A stretch of 64,000 nt of DNA, taken from NCBI GenBank assembly GCA_036924835.1, contig JBAGRR010000001.1, forward strand, positions 682,001 through 746,000. The letters are read 5' to 3'. Positions 48,175 to 57,187 of this stretch are shown here, one piece after another (within the stretch, counting starts at the first letter, position 1; each line of letters starts with the position of its first letter). The notes under the pieces are model-generated. The model was given only the letters and a program-made list of their open reading frames with translations, was not told the origin of the DNA and did not search any database. This DNA comes from Nitrobacteraceae bacterium AZCC 1564 (GTDB taxonomy: Bacteria; Pseudomonadota; Alphaproteobacteria; Rhizobiales; Xanthobacteraceae). A program made the position numbers and the translations under genes.

Positions 48175-48240
48175 GCGCTTTCGAGCGACGTGGCTACGGG
48201 TTCGCGTGAAGAAGACGCGTCAAAACAAAGAATCTAGAGC
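48175..48240 (+). repeat. GAGCGTTTTCG-type intergenic repeat, long copy
   Basis: GCGCTTTCGAGCGACGTGG, then GGTTCGCGTGAAGAAGACGC and CAAAACAAAGAATCTAGAGC. This is the longer version of the repeat at 29251-29291, a familiar intergenic sequence of Bradyrhizobium-type genomes. It sits between the convergent MFS and rlmE genes. Confidence 0.75.
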
Positions 48241-48242
48241 TT

Positions 48243-48944
48243 CTAGGCGTTGGACGATTGCGCTTTGGATGATGCGCGAAAGCCCATCGCCAGCACGTAA
48301 CGCTCGGAGGAATCCTGTCGGCTGGCGGCCGGTTTCACGTGCTTGACGCTTGTGTAGTCGCGCTTGAGCTGCGCGAGCAGATCGGCATCCGCTCCACTCT
48401 GGAAAACCTTGGCGAGGAATGTTCCGCCGGGATTGAGCACTTCAGCCGCGAATTCTGCCGCGCTTTCCACCAGGCCGACGATCCTTAGCTGATCAGTCTT
48501 GCGATGGCCGGTGGTATTGGCCGCCATGTCGGACATCACGATGTCCGCGCCGCCACCGATCATCGCGCGTAACCGGTCCGGCGCTTTCTCATCGAGGAAG
48601 TCCATTTGCGCAAAGTCTACGCCGGGAATTTCCGGCATCTCGAGCAGATCGATGGCAACAACCTTCCCTTTGCCTTCCAGCGACCCCACGCGCTTGGCTG
48701 CGATTTGGCTCCATCCGCCTGGAGCCGCGCCAAGATCGACAACGACCAATCCTTGCTTGAGAAAGCGATGCTTGTCGTCCATTTCCTGCAGCTTGTAGGC
48801 CGCCCGGGAACGAAACCCGTCCCGCTTGGCCTGCGCTACGTAGGGATCGTTTAACTGGCGTTCGAGCCAAAGTTTTGAGGACAGCTTCCGCTTGCCGCCG
48901 GTCTTGACGGTGACATGGAGCCGTCCGGTCGTGTCTTTTCCCAT
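48243..48944 (-). CDS. rlmE: 23S rRNA U2552 2'-O-methyltransferase
   Basis: A 233-residue FtsJ/RrmJ protein from the ATG at 48944 (the first in-frame codon of a longer version is TTG). The catalytic tetrad context is complete: RAAYKLQEMDDKHRF (Lys), VVDLGAAPGGWSQIAAKRVG (SAM), IVMSDMAANTTGHRKTDQLR (Asp), FLAKVFQSG (Lys) and SSERYVLAMGFR (Glu). It matures the 50S subunit. It lies 98 bp after the Ppx/GppA gene on the same strand, a pair seen in many alphaproteobacteria. Confidence 0.96.
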   Translation of the reverse strand: MGKDTTGRLHVTVKTGGKRKLSSKLWLERQLNDPYVAQAKRDGFRSRAAYKLQEMDDKHRFLKQGLVVVDLGAAPGGWSQIAAKRVGSLEGKGKVVAIDLLEMPEIPGVDFAQMDFLDEKAPDRLRAMIGGGADIVMSDMAANTTGHRKTDQLRIVGLVESAAEFAAEVLNPGGTFLAKVFQSGADADLLAQLKRDYTSVKHVKPAASRQDSSERYVLAMGFRASSKAQSSNA

Positions 48945-49042
48945 GGAACCCGCTTTCAAAGCGTCCTGTGTTGCGACGCCCGCAGGGCATACGACGTTTC
49001 GGCAGCCGCGTCACCGCTATGGCCGCCTCGGCAACAGCGTCA

Positions 49043-50119
49043 CTAGACCGCCGGCATCACCCCGTCCTGACGCATCATCTCCACCAGCATGCCCTCGCGC
49101 AGGCCGCGATCCGCCACGCGCAACCGCGGCAGCGGAAATGCGAGGCGGATAGCGTCAAGGATGGCGCACCCTGCCAGCACGAGATCGGCCCGCTCCGTGC
49201 CAATGCAAGGACTGAGTGCGCGGTCCCGGTAGGTCATGGCAAGTAGCCGCTCAATGGCGCAGTCCATCTCCGCATCATTCATCCACACACCATCGACCTT
49301 ACGACGGTCGTAGTGCAAGAGACCGAGGTGAACCCCGGCAACCGTGGTGACTGTGCCTGACGTTCCGAGCAGATGCATATCACACAGGTCGTCGCTATAC
49401 CGGCCGGCGAATGGCGCAAGGTGTCCCGCGACTTCCTCGATCATCGCCTGGTAGCACTGACGCGTCACGTTCGTGCCGCCAAACCTCTCCGCGAGCGTCA
49501 CAACACCAAGCGGCAGCGACACCCATGGCCCCTTCACAGGTGCCGCATCCGCAGCGCCGCGAGCCCTCTCAATGCGGACGATTTCCGTCGATCCTCCGCC
49601 GATATCAAAGAGAATTGCACCCTTTGCCTTTGAATCGAGCAACGGCGAACAGCCGATCATGGCCAGGGTCGATTCAGTCTCCCGGTCAACGATCTCAAGT
49701 TGTATGCCGGTCTCCCGCTCGATCAAGGAGAGAAAAAAATCAGAGTTGTCTGCTGCGCGGCAGGCTTCGGTTGCGATGGTCCGAAGACGCGTGACGCCCT
49801 TCGCGCGAATCTTGTCGCTGCAAACGCTCAGAGCCCCTACGGCACGGGAAATCGCAGCATCGCTGATGCGTCCCGTGGCCGACACGCCCTCACCCAGGCG
49901 AATAATGCGGGAAAACGAATCGATGACACGAAATCCGTCATGTGCCACGCGGGCGATAAGCAGACGGCAGTTGTTCGTACCGAGATCAAGAGCAGCATAA
50001 GCAGGCGCTGCGACAATGACGCGACCGTGCATACGATCACGTCCATCGTCCTCCGCGACCGACCTCGGCAGGTCCACGCACGGCTGGGGGCCGTGGCGCA
50101 ACTGCACCTCTTCCGCCAT
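49043..50119 (-). CDS. Ppx/GppA-family exopolyphosphatase / guanosine pentaphosphatase
   Basis: A 358-residue protein from the ATG at 50119; the long upstream frame is not protein-like. ASKHA-fold motifs: YAALDLGTNNCRLLIARV (phosphate 1), GAILFDIGGGSTEIVRI (phosphate 2) and VTTVAGVHLGLLHYDR region. It lacks the C-terminal HD domain of E. coli Ppx, as expected for the short alphaproteobacterial form. It hydrolyses polyphosphate or pppGpp. Upstream of rlmE. Confidence 0.92.
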   Translation of the reverse strand: MAEEVQLRHGPQPCVDLPRSVAEDDGRDRMHGRVIVAAPAYAALDLGTNNCRLLIARVAHDGFRVIDSFSRIIRLGEGVSATGRISDAAISRAVGALSVCSDKIRAKGVTRLRTIATEACRAADNSDFFLSLIERETGIQLEIVDRETESTLAMIGCSPLLDSKAKGAILFDIGGGSTEIVRIERARGAADAAPVKGPWVSLPLGVVTLAERFGGTNVTRQCYQAMIEEVAGHLAPFAGRYSDDLCDMHLLGTSGTVTTVAGVHLGLLHYDRRKVDGVWMNDAEMDCAIERLLAMTYRDRALSPCIGTERADLVLAGCAILDAIRLAFPLPRLRVADRGLREGMLVEMMRQDGVMPAV

Positions 50120-50329
50120 ATCTATCCATCTCTGCGCAGCCGGCCAGCGGCACGCCAATTCCTGTTCGGTCGAGACAGTAACAGTGTGGTGATTGGGTGC
50201 AACAGTAGGGTGGCGATAGAAGCTCAATCAGTCATTGTGGTCAGGACACCACTGCCTTATCTCAAAGGGCGATTCGCCCAAAAACCGAGCTTTTGAAGCC
50301 GCATAACCGGCCTGTCATCGGATTTTCAC

Positions 50330-52714
50330 ATGCAAGACCACATCTCCCGCTCCTCCGCCGAAAACCTTGTCGCATTGCAAAAATTTGGTATCGGACAACC
50401 CGTGCGCCGCAGGGAAGACGACACCCTCGTGCGGGGCAAAGGGAAATACACGGATGATTGCACTCTTCCTGATCAAGCTTATGCCTGGATTGTGCGCAGC
50501 ACACACGCTCACGGTGTCATAAAAGGTATTGCTACTGAAGCCGCAAAGAAGATGCCCGGCGTCCTGGGCGTCTGGACCGGTCAGGATCTGATCAGTGCGG
50601 GGTACAATCCATTCACGTCTGGTCTGCCGCTGAAGAATCGTGACGGCTCATCACTCCTGCAGACCAACCGTCCGCCCCTTGTCACCGACAAGGTGCGCTT
50701 CGTTGGCGATCCTGTTGCTTTCGTCGTTGCGACGACGCTCAACCAGGCCCGTGATGCCGCGGAAGCTGTCGTGCTCGATATCGAGCCGCTTCCCGCTGTG
50801 ATAAGCGCTGAAGCCGCGACCAAACCGGGGGCTCCGCAGCTTTACGATCATATCCCCAATAACGTCGCCCTCGACTTCCACTCAGGCGACACAGCCGCGC
50901 TGGACGCCGCCTTTGCAAACGCGTCACATATTACGCGCCTCGAGATCGTGAATACGCGCTTGGCCGTTGTCGCCATGGAGCCGCGCTCGGCACTTGCGCG
51001 CTACGACAAGGACACGGAACGCTACACCATCGAGGTTCCAACACAGGGCGTGGTCGGGAACCGCACGTCCCTCGCGAAGACGATGAACGTTCCAGCCGAC
51101 AAAATGCACCTGCTAACACATCACGTCGGCGGCTCGTTCGGAATGAAGAACGCCAACTATCCCGAATACGTTTGCATCCTTCACGCGGCGAAAGAACTTG
51201 GCCGTCCGGTGAAATGGACGGACGAGCGCTCCACCAGCTTTCTCTCCGACAACCATGGGCGCGCGCAGGACATTCACTGCGAACTGGCGCTTGCCGCCGA
51301 TGGATCCTTCCTCGGAGTGCGGGTCCGCGGTTACGGGAATCTCGGTGCTTATGTCGTCGGCTTCGCCCCGCTGCCGTTGTCCCTCAACATCGCCAAGAAT
51401 ATTGCCAGCGTCTATCGGACACCACTGATTGAAGTCGATATTAAATGCGTGGTGACTAACACCACACTGATGGGTCCGTATCGCGGTGCCGGCCGTCCGG
51501 AAGCGAACTATTTCATGGAGCGGCTGATCGATCGCGCCGCCGACGAGATGGGCATCGACCGCCTGACGCTTCGCAAGCGCAATTTTGTCAGGCCTTCGCA
51601 AATTCCCTACGCGGCCGCGAATGGCCTCACGTACGACAGCGGCGACTTTCCCGGGGTGTTCAACAAGGCGATTGAACAGGCAGATCTCGCGGGCTTTGCC
51701 AAGCGTAAGCGGGAAAGCCGCAAGCGCGGCAAGCTGCGCGGCATTGCCGTGGGCTCCTATCTCGAAATCACGGCGATGCCGAACGTCGAACTGGGAAAGA
51801 TCAAATTCGAGACTGACGGCACGGTGAAGATCATTACCGGCACACTCGATTTCGGACAGGGCCACGCAACGTCCTACGCACAAGTGCTATCGACGCATCT
51901 CGGCATTCCGTTCGATGCGATCACGCTCGAACAGGGCGACAGCGATATTGTTGACACGGGCAATGGCACCGGCGGATCACGATCGATCACCGCGAGTGGA
52001 ACAGCCATCGTCGAAGCATCGAAACTGATTATTCAAAAAGGCAAACAGGCAGCCGCGCACGTGCTGGAAACGTCCGAGAGCGATATCGAATTCGCTGATG
52101 GCCGCTTCACGGTTGCGGGCACCGATCGCAGTATCGGCATCATGGAGCTTGCCTCGACGTTGCGAACCTCCGGCCTGCCGGACGACGTGCCGTCGTCGCT
52201 CGATGTCACTCACACAACGCAGGGCATCCCTGCGACATTTCCCAATGGCTGCCACGTGGCGGAAGTCGAGATCGACCCTGAGACCGGTGTCATTCAGATC
52301 GCCAATTATACAGGCGTCAATGACTTCGGCACTGTGGTCAACCCGATGCTCGTTGCCGGTCAGATCCACGGCGGCGTTGCGCAAGGTATCGGCCAGGCGC
52401 TGATGGAATGCGTAACTTACGATTCAAATGGCCAGCCCATCACTGGCTCGTTCATGGATTACGCCATGCCGCGCGCCCGCGACATTCCGTCGATGACACT
52501 GGGCAGTCATCCCTCGCCTGCCACCTCAAATCCGCTTGGCACGAAGGGATGTGGCGAAGCCGGTTGCGCCGGAAGCCTTGCGACCATCGTAAACGCTGCG
52601 ATCGACGCCCTGTCCGACTACGGCGTGACGCATCTCGACATGCCGCTTACGCCGGAAAAAATCTGGCGAGCGATCCAGGAAGGCCGCGAGGCGAAATCGG
52701 CTTATTTTTTTTGA
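50330..52714 (+). CDS. Molybdenum hydroxylase large subunit (CoxL-like), orphan
   Basis: A 794-residue large subunit of the xanthine dehydrogenase family. It opens IGQPVRRREDDTLVRGKGKY and YTDDCTLPDQAYAWIVRSTH, then has the molybdopterin-binding GGSFGMKNANYPEYVCILHA, the active-site loop PYRGAGRPEANYFMERL (about residues 382-398), and near the end the cofactor Glu region TKGCGEAGCAGSLATIV. The loop has AYRGAGR-type rather than AYRCSFR, so it is not a form I CO dehydrogenase. No CoxM or CoxS gene is adjacent; partner subunits must be encoded elsewhere. The substrate is unknown. Confidence 0.9.
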   Translation: MQDHISRSSAENLVALQKFGIGQPVRRREDDTLVRGKGKYTDDCTLPDQAYAWIVRSTHAHGVIKGIATEAAKKMPGVLGVWTGQDLISAGYNPFTSGLPLKNRDGSSLLQTNRPPLVTDKVRFVGDPVAFVVATTLNQARDAAEAVVLDIEPLPAVISAEAATKPGAPQLYDHIPNNVALDFHSGDTAALDAAFANASHITRLEIVNTRLAVVAMEPRSALARYDKDTERYTIEVPTQGVVGNRTSLAKTMNVPADKMHLLTHHVGGSFGMKNANYPEYVCILHAAKELGRPVKWTDERSTSFLSDNHGRAQDIHCELALAADGSFLGVRVRGYGNLGAYVVGFAPLPLSLNIAKNIASVYRTPLIEVDIKCVVTNTTLMGPYRGAGRPEANYFMERLIDRAADEMGIDRLTLRKRNFVRPSQIPYAAANGLTYDSGDFPGVFNKAIEQADLAGFAKRKRESRKRGKLRGIAVGSYLEITAMPNVELGKIKFETDGTVKIITGTLDFGQGHATSYAQVLSTHLGIPFDAITLEQGDSDIVDTGNGTGGSRSITASGTAIVEASKLIIQKGKQAAAHVLETSESDIEFADGRFTVAGTDRSIGIMELASTLRTSGLPDDVPSSLDVTHTTQGIPATFPNGCHVAEVEIDPETGVIQIANYTGVNDFGTVVNPMLVAGQIHGGVAQGIGQALMECVTYDSNGQPITGSFMDYAMPRARDIPSMTLGSHPSPATSNPLGTKGCGEAGCAGSLATIVNAAIDALSDYGVTHLDMPLTPEKIWRAIQEGREAKSAYFF

Positions 52715-52720
52715 TCTGGC

Positions 52721-52755
52721 AGAAGTCCGGGAAATCCCCGGGCTTCTTTACTTTA
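52721..52755 (+). terminator. Rho-independent terminator after the molybdenum hydroxylase gene
   Basis: An 11-bp stem (AGAAGTCCGGG / CCCGGGCTTCT, one G-T pair) with a 5-nt loop begins 7 bases after the stop codon and is followed by TTTACTTT. Confidence 0.8.
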
Positions 52756-52758
52756 GAC

Positions 52759-53556
52759 CTACGCGGCCATTGTTTCGCGAGGCTGATAAATCGCAACGTG
52801 CTGGCAATGCGCGATCAGGTTCTTGCCGTTTGCGACGATCACGCCATCCAGTTCAACGAACTTATGCCCCTTGCGATCGTAGTTGGCAGTCACCTTGGCA
52901 CGCGCCGTCAACACATCCTCGACAGAAGCCGTTGCGAGATATCGAATGTTGCTGCCGACATGAATCCAGGGACCGAGAATGGCATTCTCCTTTAACACCG
53001 AGTTCATGGCGCGCAGGAGCGTGCCAGTGTGAACGACCCTGTCGTCCGCATAGAGCGGATCGGTTTCCCGAATATCCCGCAGGTAATCGAGCGAAGATTG
53101 ATCTCCCAGTGTGTATGGCGAAATTCCCAGCCACTTTCCCTGTGCATATGAACTTGCGTTGACCGGTTCGCGTTTGGCTACAACGGAAACATCCTCAAAA
53201 TCATTCAGGGAGATCGTCTGCATCTCAGACGGCATTGATGCATGCGCTGTCGCGCATACTTCGCCGCGGCTTTCAACCTTGATCGCGATGCCGGTATCGG
53301 TGTCCTCGGCTGAGACAATCGCAGTCTCGCCGTCATAAACCGGCTTGAGGAAGCGACCATCCATCAGGCCACTTTCGAGAAAGGCTTTGCCCCATTTTGC
53401 CACCGGCATATGGCTCATATAAGCGAACACATCGACGCCGGGGACCAGGCCGCCCTGAAAGCCGAACCTGCGCGCGACCGTGTCGTCGTGCATCTTGTTT
53501 TCCGAATCTTTGGCGAGGTTGTAGGCGGAAACGGTATGGGGCTTGAGAGCAGTCAT
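52759..53556 (-). CDS. Hotdog-fold (MaoC/acyl-thioester hydratase-like) protein, unknown
   Basis: A 265-residue protein from the ATG at 53556 with a GAGGACGCCG site (the longer frame is discounted). It looks like a double hotdog: DTVARRFGFQGGLVPGVDVF followed by the membrane-independent SGLMDGRFLKPVYDGETAIV in the first half, and VEDVLTARAKVTANYDRKGH with FVELDGVIVANGKNLIAHCQ in the second. The arrangement resembles bacterial acyl-thioester hydratases or thioesterases without a clear catalytic Asp-His pair. Its stop is 45 bp from that of the convergent orphan hydroxylase gene, past its terminator. Confidence 0.75.
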   Translation of the reverse strand: MTALKPHTVSAYNLAKDSENKMHDDTVARRFGFQGGLVPGVDVFAYMSHMPVAKWGKAFLESGLMDGRFLKPVYDGETAIVSAEDTDTGIAIKVESRGEVCATAHASMPSEMQTISLNDFEDVSVVAKREPVNASSYAQGKWLGISPYTLGDQSSLDYLRDIRETDPLYADDRVVHTGTLLRAMNSVLKENAILGPWIHVGSNIRYLATASVEDVLTARAKVTANYDRKGHKFVELDGVIVANGKNLIAHCQHVAIYQPRETMAA

Positions 53557-53640
53557 CGGCGTCCTCAGGATTTTCTCGATTGTTAGCAAAGATCGTACGC
53601 AAAGTTCCGCCCAAAACAAGCGACGCTTGCGCATGCCTCC

Positions 53641-53809
53641 CTAGTGGTTCGATTCTAACATTTGCATCCTGTTTCGGCGGGCACCGTTGCAAATGTTAGA
53701 ATCAAAGAACCACTAGCAAATATAAGCTGCTAGTGGAGCTTTGGGATTTGACATTCGCTGAACGAACCCGCTGCCTGACCGGTAGCGAATGTCAAATCCG
53801 CTCCACTAG
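53641..53809 (-). repeat. CTAG paired-hairpin element, class B (inverted copy)
   Basis: Hairpins 53641-53716 (CTAGTGGTTC, arms GATTCTAACATTTGCA) and 53730-53809 (CTAGTGGAG, arms GGATTTGACATTCGCT), joined by CAAATATAAGCTG. It is the reverse complement arrangement of the class B copy at 41652-41819. It separates the hotdog-protein gene start from the YaiI gene. Confidence 0.92.
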
Positions 53810-53866
53810 CGGGTTGACGCGGCTTTTGCTCGCCATTTGCGCCGCCGTGCGCTACCAGCATCGGCA

Positions 53867-54355
53867 ATGAATCCGAACGAACCAGCCCCACCCCGTCAGA
53901 TCCGCATTTACGTCGATGCCGACGCGTGTCCAGTGAAGGACGAGATTTACCGCGTCGCTGAGCGGCACCGGCTGCCCGTGAGCGTCGTCGCGGGCAATTT
54001 CATTCGCGTGCCGAACGATCCGCTCATCGAGCGTATCGCTGCGGGGGCAGGAATGGACGCCGCCGACAACTGGATTGCGGAACGCGCGCAGAAAGGCGAT
54101 ATCGTTGTCACCGCCGATATCCCGCTGGCTGCGCGCTGCGTCAAAGCCGGCGCGGACGTCATTGCGCCGAATGGAAAGCCTTTTACGGAAGATTCCATCG
54201 GAATGACATTGGCGGTCCGCAATCTGATGACAGATTTGCGCTCCAGTGGGGAAGTCACCGGAGGACCACGCTCGTTCTCGCCGAAGGATCGCTCGACGTT
54301 CCTCTCCACTCTTGATCAAACCATTCGCCGCATCCAGCGCGCGCAGCAGAAATAA
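53867..54355 (+). CDS. YaiI/YqxD-family (DUF188) protein
   Basis: A 162-residue protein from the ATG at 53867; earlier in-frame codons are TTG/GTG. It has the DUF188 PIN-like pattern [20 protein letters not shown] and [20 protein letters not shown], with ITVVAG-like strand [14 protein letters not shown]. The family is predicted to be nuclease-like but is uncharacterised. It is 14 bp upstream of uup on the same strand. Confidence 0.93.
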   Translation: MNPNEPAPPRQIRIYVDADACPVKDEIYRVAERHRLPVSVVAGNFIRVPNDPLIERIAAGAGMDAADNWIAERAQKGDIVVTADIPLAARCVKAGADVIAPNGKPFTEDSIGMTLAVRNLMTDLRSSGEVTGGPRSFSPKDRSTFLSTLDQTIRRIQRAQQK

Positions 54356-54369
54356 AGCAATTCGACCAC

Positions 54370-56191
54370 ATGGCGCCTCCCCTCATTCAGTTGAAAGACA
54401 TCGCGTTGACCTTCGGCGGCACTCCGCTGCTGACAGGCGCCGAGCTTTCCGTATCGACCGGCGAGCGCGTCTGTCTGATCGGCCGCAATGGTTCAGGAAA
54501 ATCCACCCTGCTGAAGATCGTTGCTGGGCTGGTGGAAGCGGATCGCGGCAGCCGCTTTGTGCAGCCGGGTGCGACGATCCGCTATTTGCCGCAAGAGCCG
54601 GATTTCACCGGCTGCGCAACGACGCTCGCCTATGTGGAGGCCGGGCTCAATCCCGGCGACGATCACTATCAGGCCCAGTATCTGCTGGAGCAACTTGGGC
54701 TCACTGGATCAGAAGATCCGATGAACCTCTCGGGCGGGGAAGCGCGACGTGCGGCGCTGGCGCGCGTTCTTGCGCCCTCGCCCGATATCCTTCTCCTCGA
54801 CGAGCCCACCAACCATCTCGACCTCACGACCATTGAGTGGCTGGAAGGCGAACTGGCGAGCCGCCGCAGCGCATTGGTGATGATCAGCCACGACCGGCGC
54901 TTTCTCACCAATCTATCCCGCGCGACGGTCTGGCTGGATCGCGGACAGACCAAGCGGATCGAGAAAGGCTTCGATGCGTTCGAAGCCGTGGCGCGATGAA
55001 GTGCTTGCCGAAGAGGAACGCGACCAGCACAAGCTCGACCGGAAGATTGTCGCGGAAGAACATTGGTTGCGCTATGGCGTATCGGGGCGTCGCAAGCGCA
55101 ACGTCAAGCGCCTCAGCAATCTCCATGCGCTCCGCGATCAACGCCGCAACTATCGCGGCGCAGCCGGCAAAGCCAACCTCGCCGCGGCGGAAGCCGATAC
55201 ATCGGGCAAGCTTGTGATCGAAGCCAAGCGTATCGGAAAATCCTTCGGCGAGCGCAAGATCGTGGATGATTTCTCGATCCGTGTGACGCGCGGCGATCGC
55301 TTAGGGATCGTCGGCCCCAACGGCGCTGGCAAAACCACTCTCATCAACATTCTGACCGGGGCAGACGCGCCGGACAGCGGCTCTGTTCGCCTCGGCGCCA
55401 ATCTCGAGATGGCGACACTCGACCAGCACCGCGAGAGCCTCGATCCGAAAACGACGTTGTCTGACGCGTTGACGGGCGGACGCGGCGACAGCGTCATGGT
55501 CGGCGGCAAGCCGAAGCACGTGATCGGCTACATGAAGGACTTTCTGTTTTCTCAGGAACAGGCCCGTACGCCACTCGAAGTGCTGTCCGGCGGTGAACGC
55601 GGCCGGCTGATGCTGGCTCGCGCGCTGGCAAAGCCGTCGAACCTGCTGGTGCTGGACGAGCCGACCAACGATCTCGATCTCGAAACGTTGGATGTCCTCG
55701 AAGAGATGCTGGGCGATTACGATGGCACGGTCATCCTCATCAGCCACGACCGCGATTTTCTGGATCGCGTGGTGACCTCTGTCATTGCCCCCGAAGGTAA
55801 CGGAAAGTGGATTGAATACGCCGGAGGCTACTCCGACATGCTGGCGCAACGCGGCTCCGATCTGCAGGAGAAGACCGTCAAAGCGGTCACTGAAGATGAA
55901 GCAAAGTCTGCAAAGGCCGCCGCGGCGTCGACCGCTCCTGCCGCCAAGCGCCGTCTCAGCTTCAACGAGAAACACGCGCTGGAGGCACTTCCGAAGACAA
56001 TGTCGAAGCTTCAGGAAGAGATCGCCAAACAGCAGAAACTGCTCGACGATCCCCAGCTGTTCTCCAAAGATCGCAAGGCGTTTGACGCGGCGTCAACTGC
56101 TATTGCGAAAGCGCAGACCGAGCTTCACGCAGCCGAAGAAAGGTGGCTCGAGCTGGAAATGCTGCGTGAGGAAATCGAAAGCGGCGCTTGA
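54370..56191 (+). pseudogene. uup: ABC-F ATPase Uup, split by a frameshift
   Basis: An intact Uup would be about 605 residues. The first ABC domain is read from 54370 (Walker A GRNGSGKST, LSGGE at residues 120-124, Walker B LLLDEP) to a TGA at 54999. The second half opens in a different frame: WRDEVLAEEERDQHK, then linker, Walker A GPNGAGKTT, LSGGERG, Walker B LVLDEP and a C-terminal coiled coil to 56191. Relatives run GFxAFEA directly into WRDEVLAEEE; here the sequence GAAGCCGTGGCGC near 54988-55000 has one extra base. The lesion is a single indel, so a sequencing error is possible. Uup is a ribosome-associated or Holliday-junction-processing ABC-F. Confidence 0.75.
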
Positions 56192-56194
56192 TTT

Positions 56195-57097
56195 TCATTT
56201 GCCGACATGTTTTCGCAGCTCGATGTCGAGCGCATCCCGAAAGACCTTAATGGGCTGAGCCAAACGCCCAGCCGGCGGACGGTGAACGATCCAGGCGCGC
56301 ACGGCAGGCTCGAATCCTTTCACTTTGATCGCCTTGAGTTTGGCCCGGTACGGACTCCGCCTTAGTGCAACCGGTGTGACCACACCTACTCCAAGCCCGC
56401 GAGCGACGAGCGACAATCGAAGATCAGAGTCCAATGCTTCGACGGCCACGTGAAACGGTAGGTGTGCGGCGTCAAATTGACGTTTGAGCGCGCCGCGAAA
56501 GCCGCAGCCATCCTGATTGATCACCCACGGCAACCGCGAGATCTCCTCGAGACTTACGACGTTGGCGATGTCCTGGTTGCGCGGTACGACGAAAACGACG
56601 GGATGAATGCCAAGATCATCGCTTTCGAGCTCTGCAGGAGGCGCGATGCCATCCGGCAAACAAACCGCCGCAGCGTCGAGCTGATTTCGGCTGACCCGCT
56701 CAACCTGATCGGGCGACCACCCCGAAATAATCCGGATACCGAGCGCAGAAAATTCCGCACGAAGCGTATCCAGCGGGCCGCTGAGACCCGTCTCCGACAG
56801 GTACGGCGTAATGCCTAATCGAAATTCACCACGGACCATGCCGTCTGCGGCCACACCAGATTTCAGATCTTCCAGACTTCGCAAGACGCGACGGCCGTGC
56901 TCATAGGCTTCGCGGCCAGCGGGCGTCGGCTTCAAAGGCTTGGACTGGCGATCGAGCAGCTCCGTGCCCAGTAGATCCTCAAGATTTTGGACCCTGCGCG
57001 TAACCCCTGGCTGCGTAAGATTAAGGCGCGCCGAAGCCGCAACGATTGAGCCCGTCTCGACGACCGCGACGAAAGCGACCAAGTCATGCGTGTTCAT
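56195..57097 (-). CDS. LysR-family transcription regulator
   Basis: A 300-residue LysR protein from the ATG at 57097 (a TTG two codons earlier is discounted). N-terminal winged helix: THDLVAFVAVVETGSIVAAS, RLNLTQPGVTRRVQNLEDLL and LLDRQSKPLKPTPAG. The C-terminal part is a periplasmic-binding-like effector domain. It is divergent from the MFS gene at 57188, and a 17-bp palindrome lies between them; it probably controls that gene. Its 3' end is 4 bp from uup. Confidence 0.92.
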   Translation of the reverse strand: MNTHDLVAFVAVVETGSIVAASARLNLTQPGVTRRVQNLEDLLGTELLDRQSKPLKPTPAGREAYEHGRRVLRSLEDLKSGVAADGMVRGEFRLGITPYLSETGLSGPLDTLRAEFSALGIRIISGWSPDQVERVSRNQLDAAAVCLPDGIAPPAELESDDLGIHPVVFVVPRNQDIANVVSLEEISRLPWVINQDGCGFRGALKRQFDAAHLPFHVAVEALDSDLRLSLVARGLGVGVVTPVALRRSPYRAKLKAIKVKGFEPAVRAWIVHRPPAGRLAQPIKVFRDALDIELRKHVGK

Positions 57098-57108
57098 AGC
57101 CAACTCGC

Positions 57109-57125
57109 ATATTGATTATCAATAT
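57109..57125. promoter_or_regulatory. Palindromic LysR-type operator candidate
   Basis: The perfect palindrome ATATTGATTATCAATAT contains a T-N11-A LysR box (ATTGATTATCAAT with flanking A/T) and sits in the 90-bp gap between the divergent LysR and MFS genes. Confidence 0.65.
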
Positions 57126-57187
57126 AATTCAATTGTCGCATATTTTGACGACTGGTTAAAGGGCATTCGTTCATTCGAGAGGCCCAT

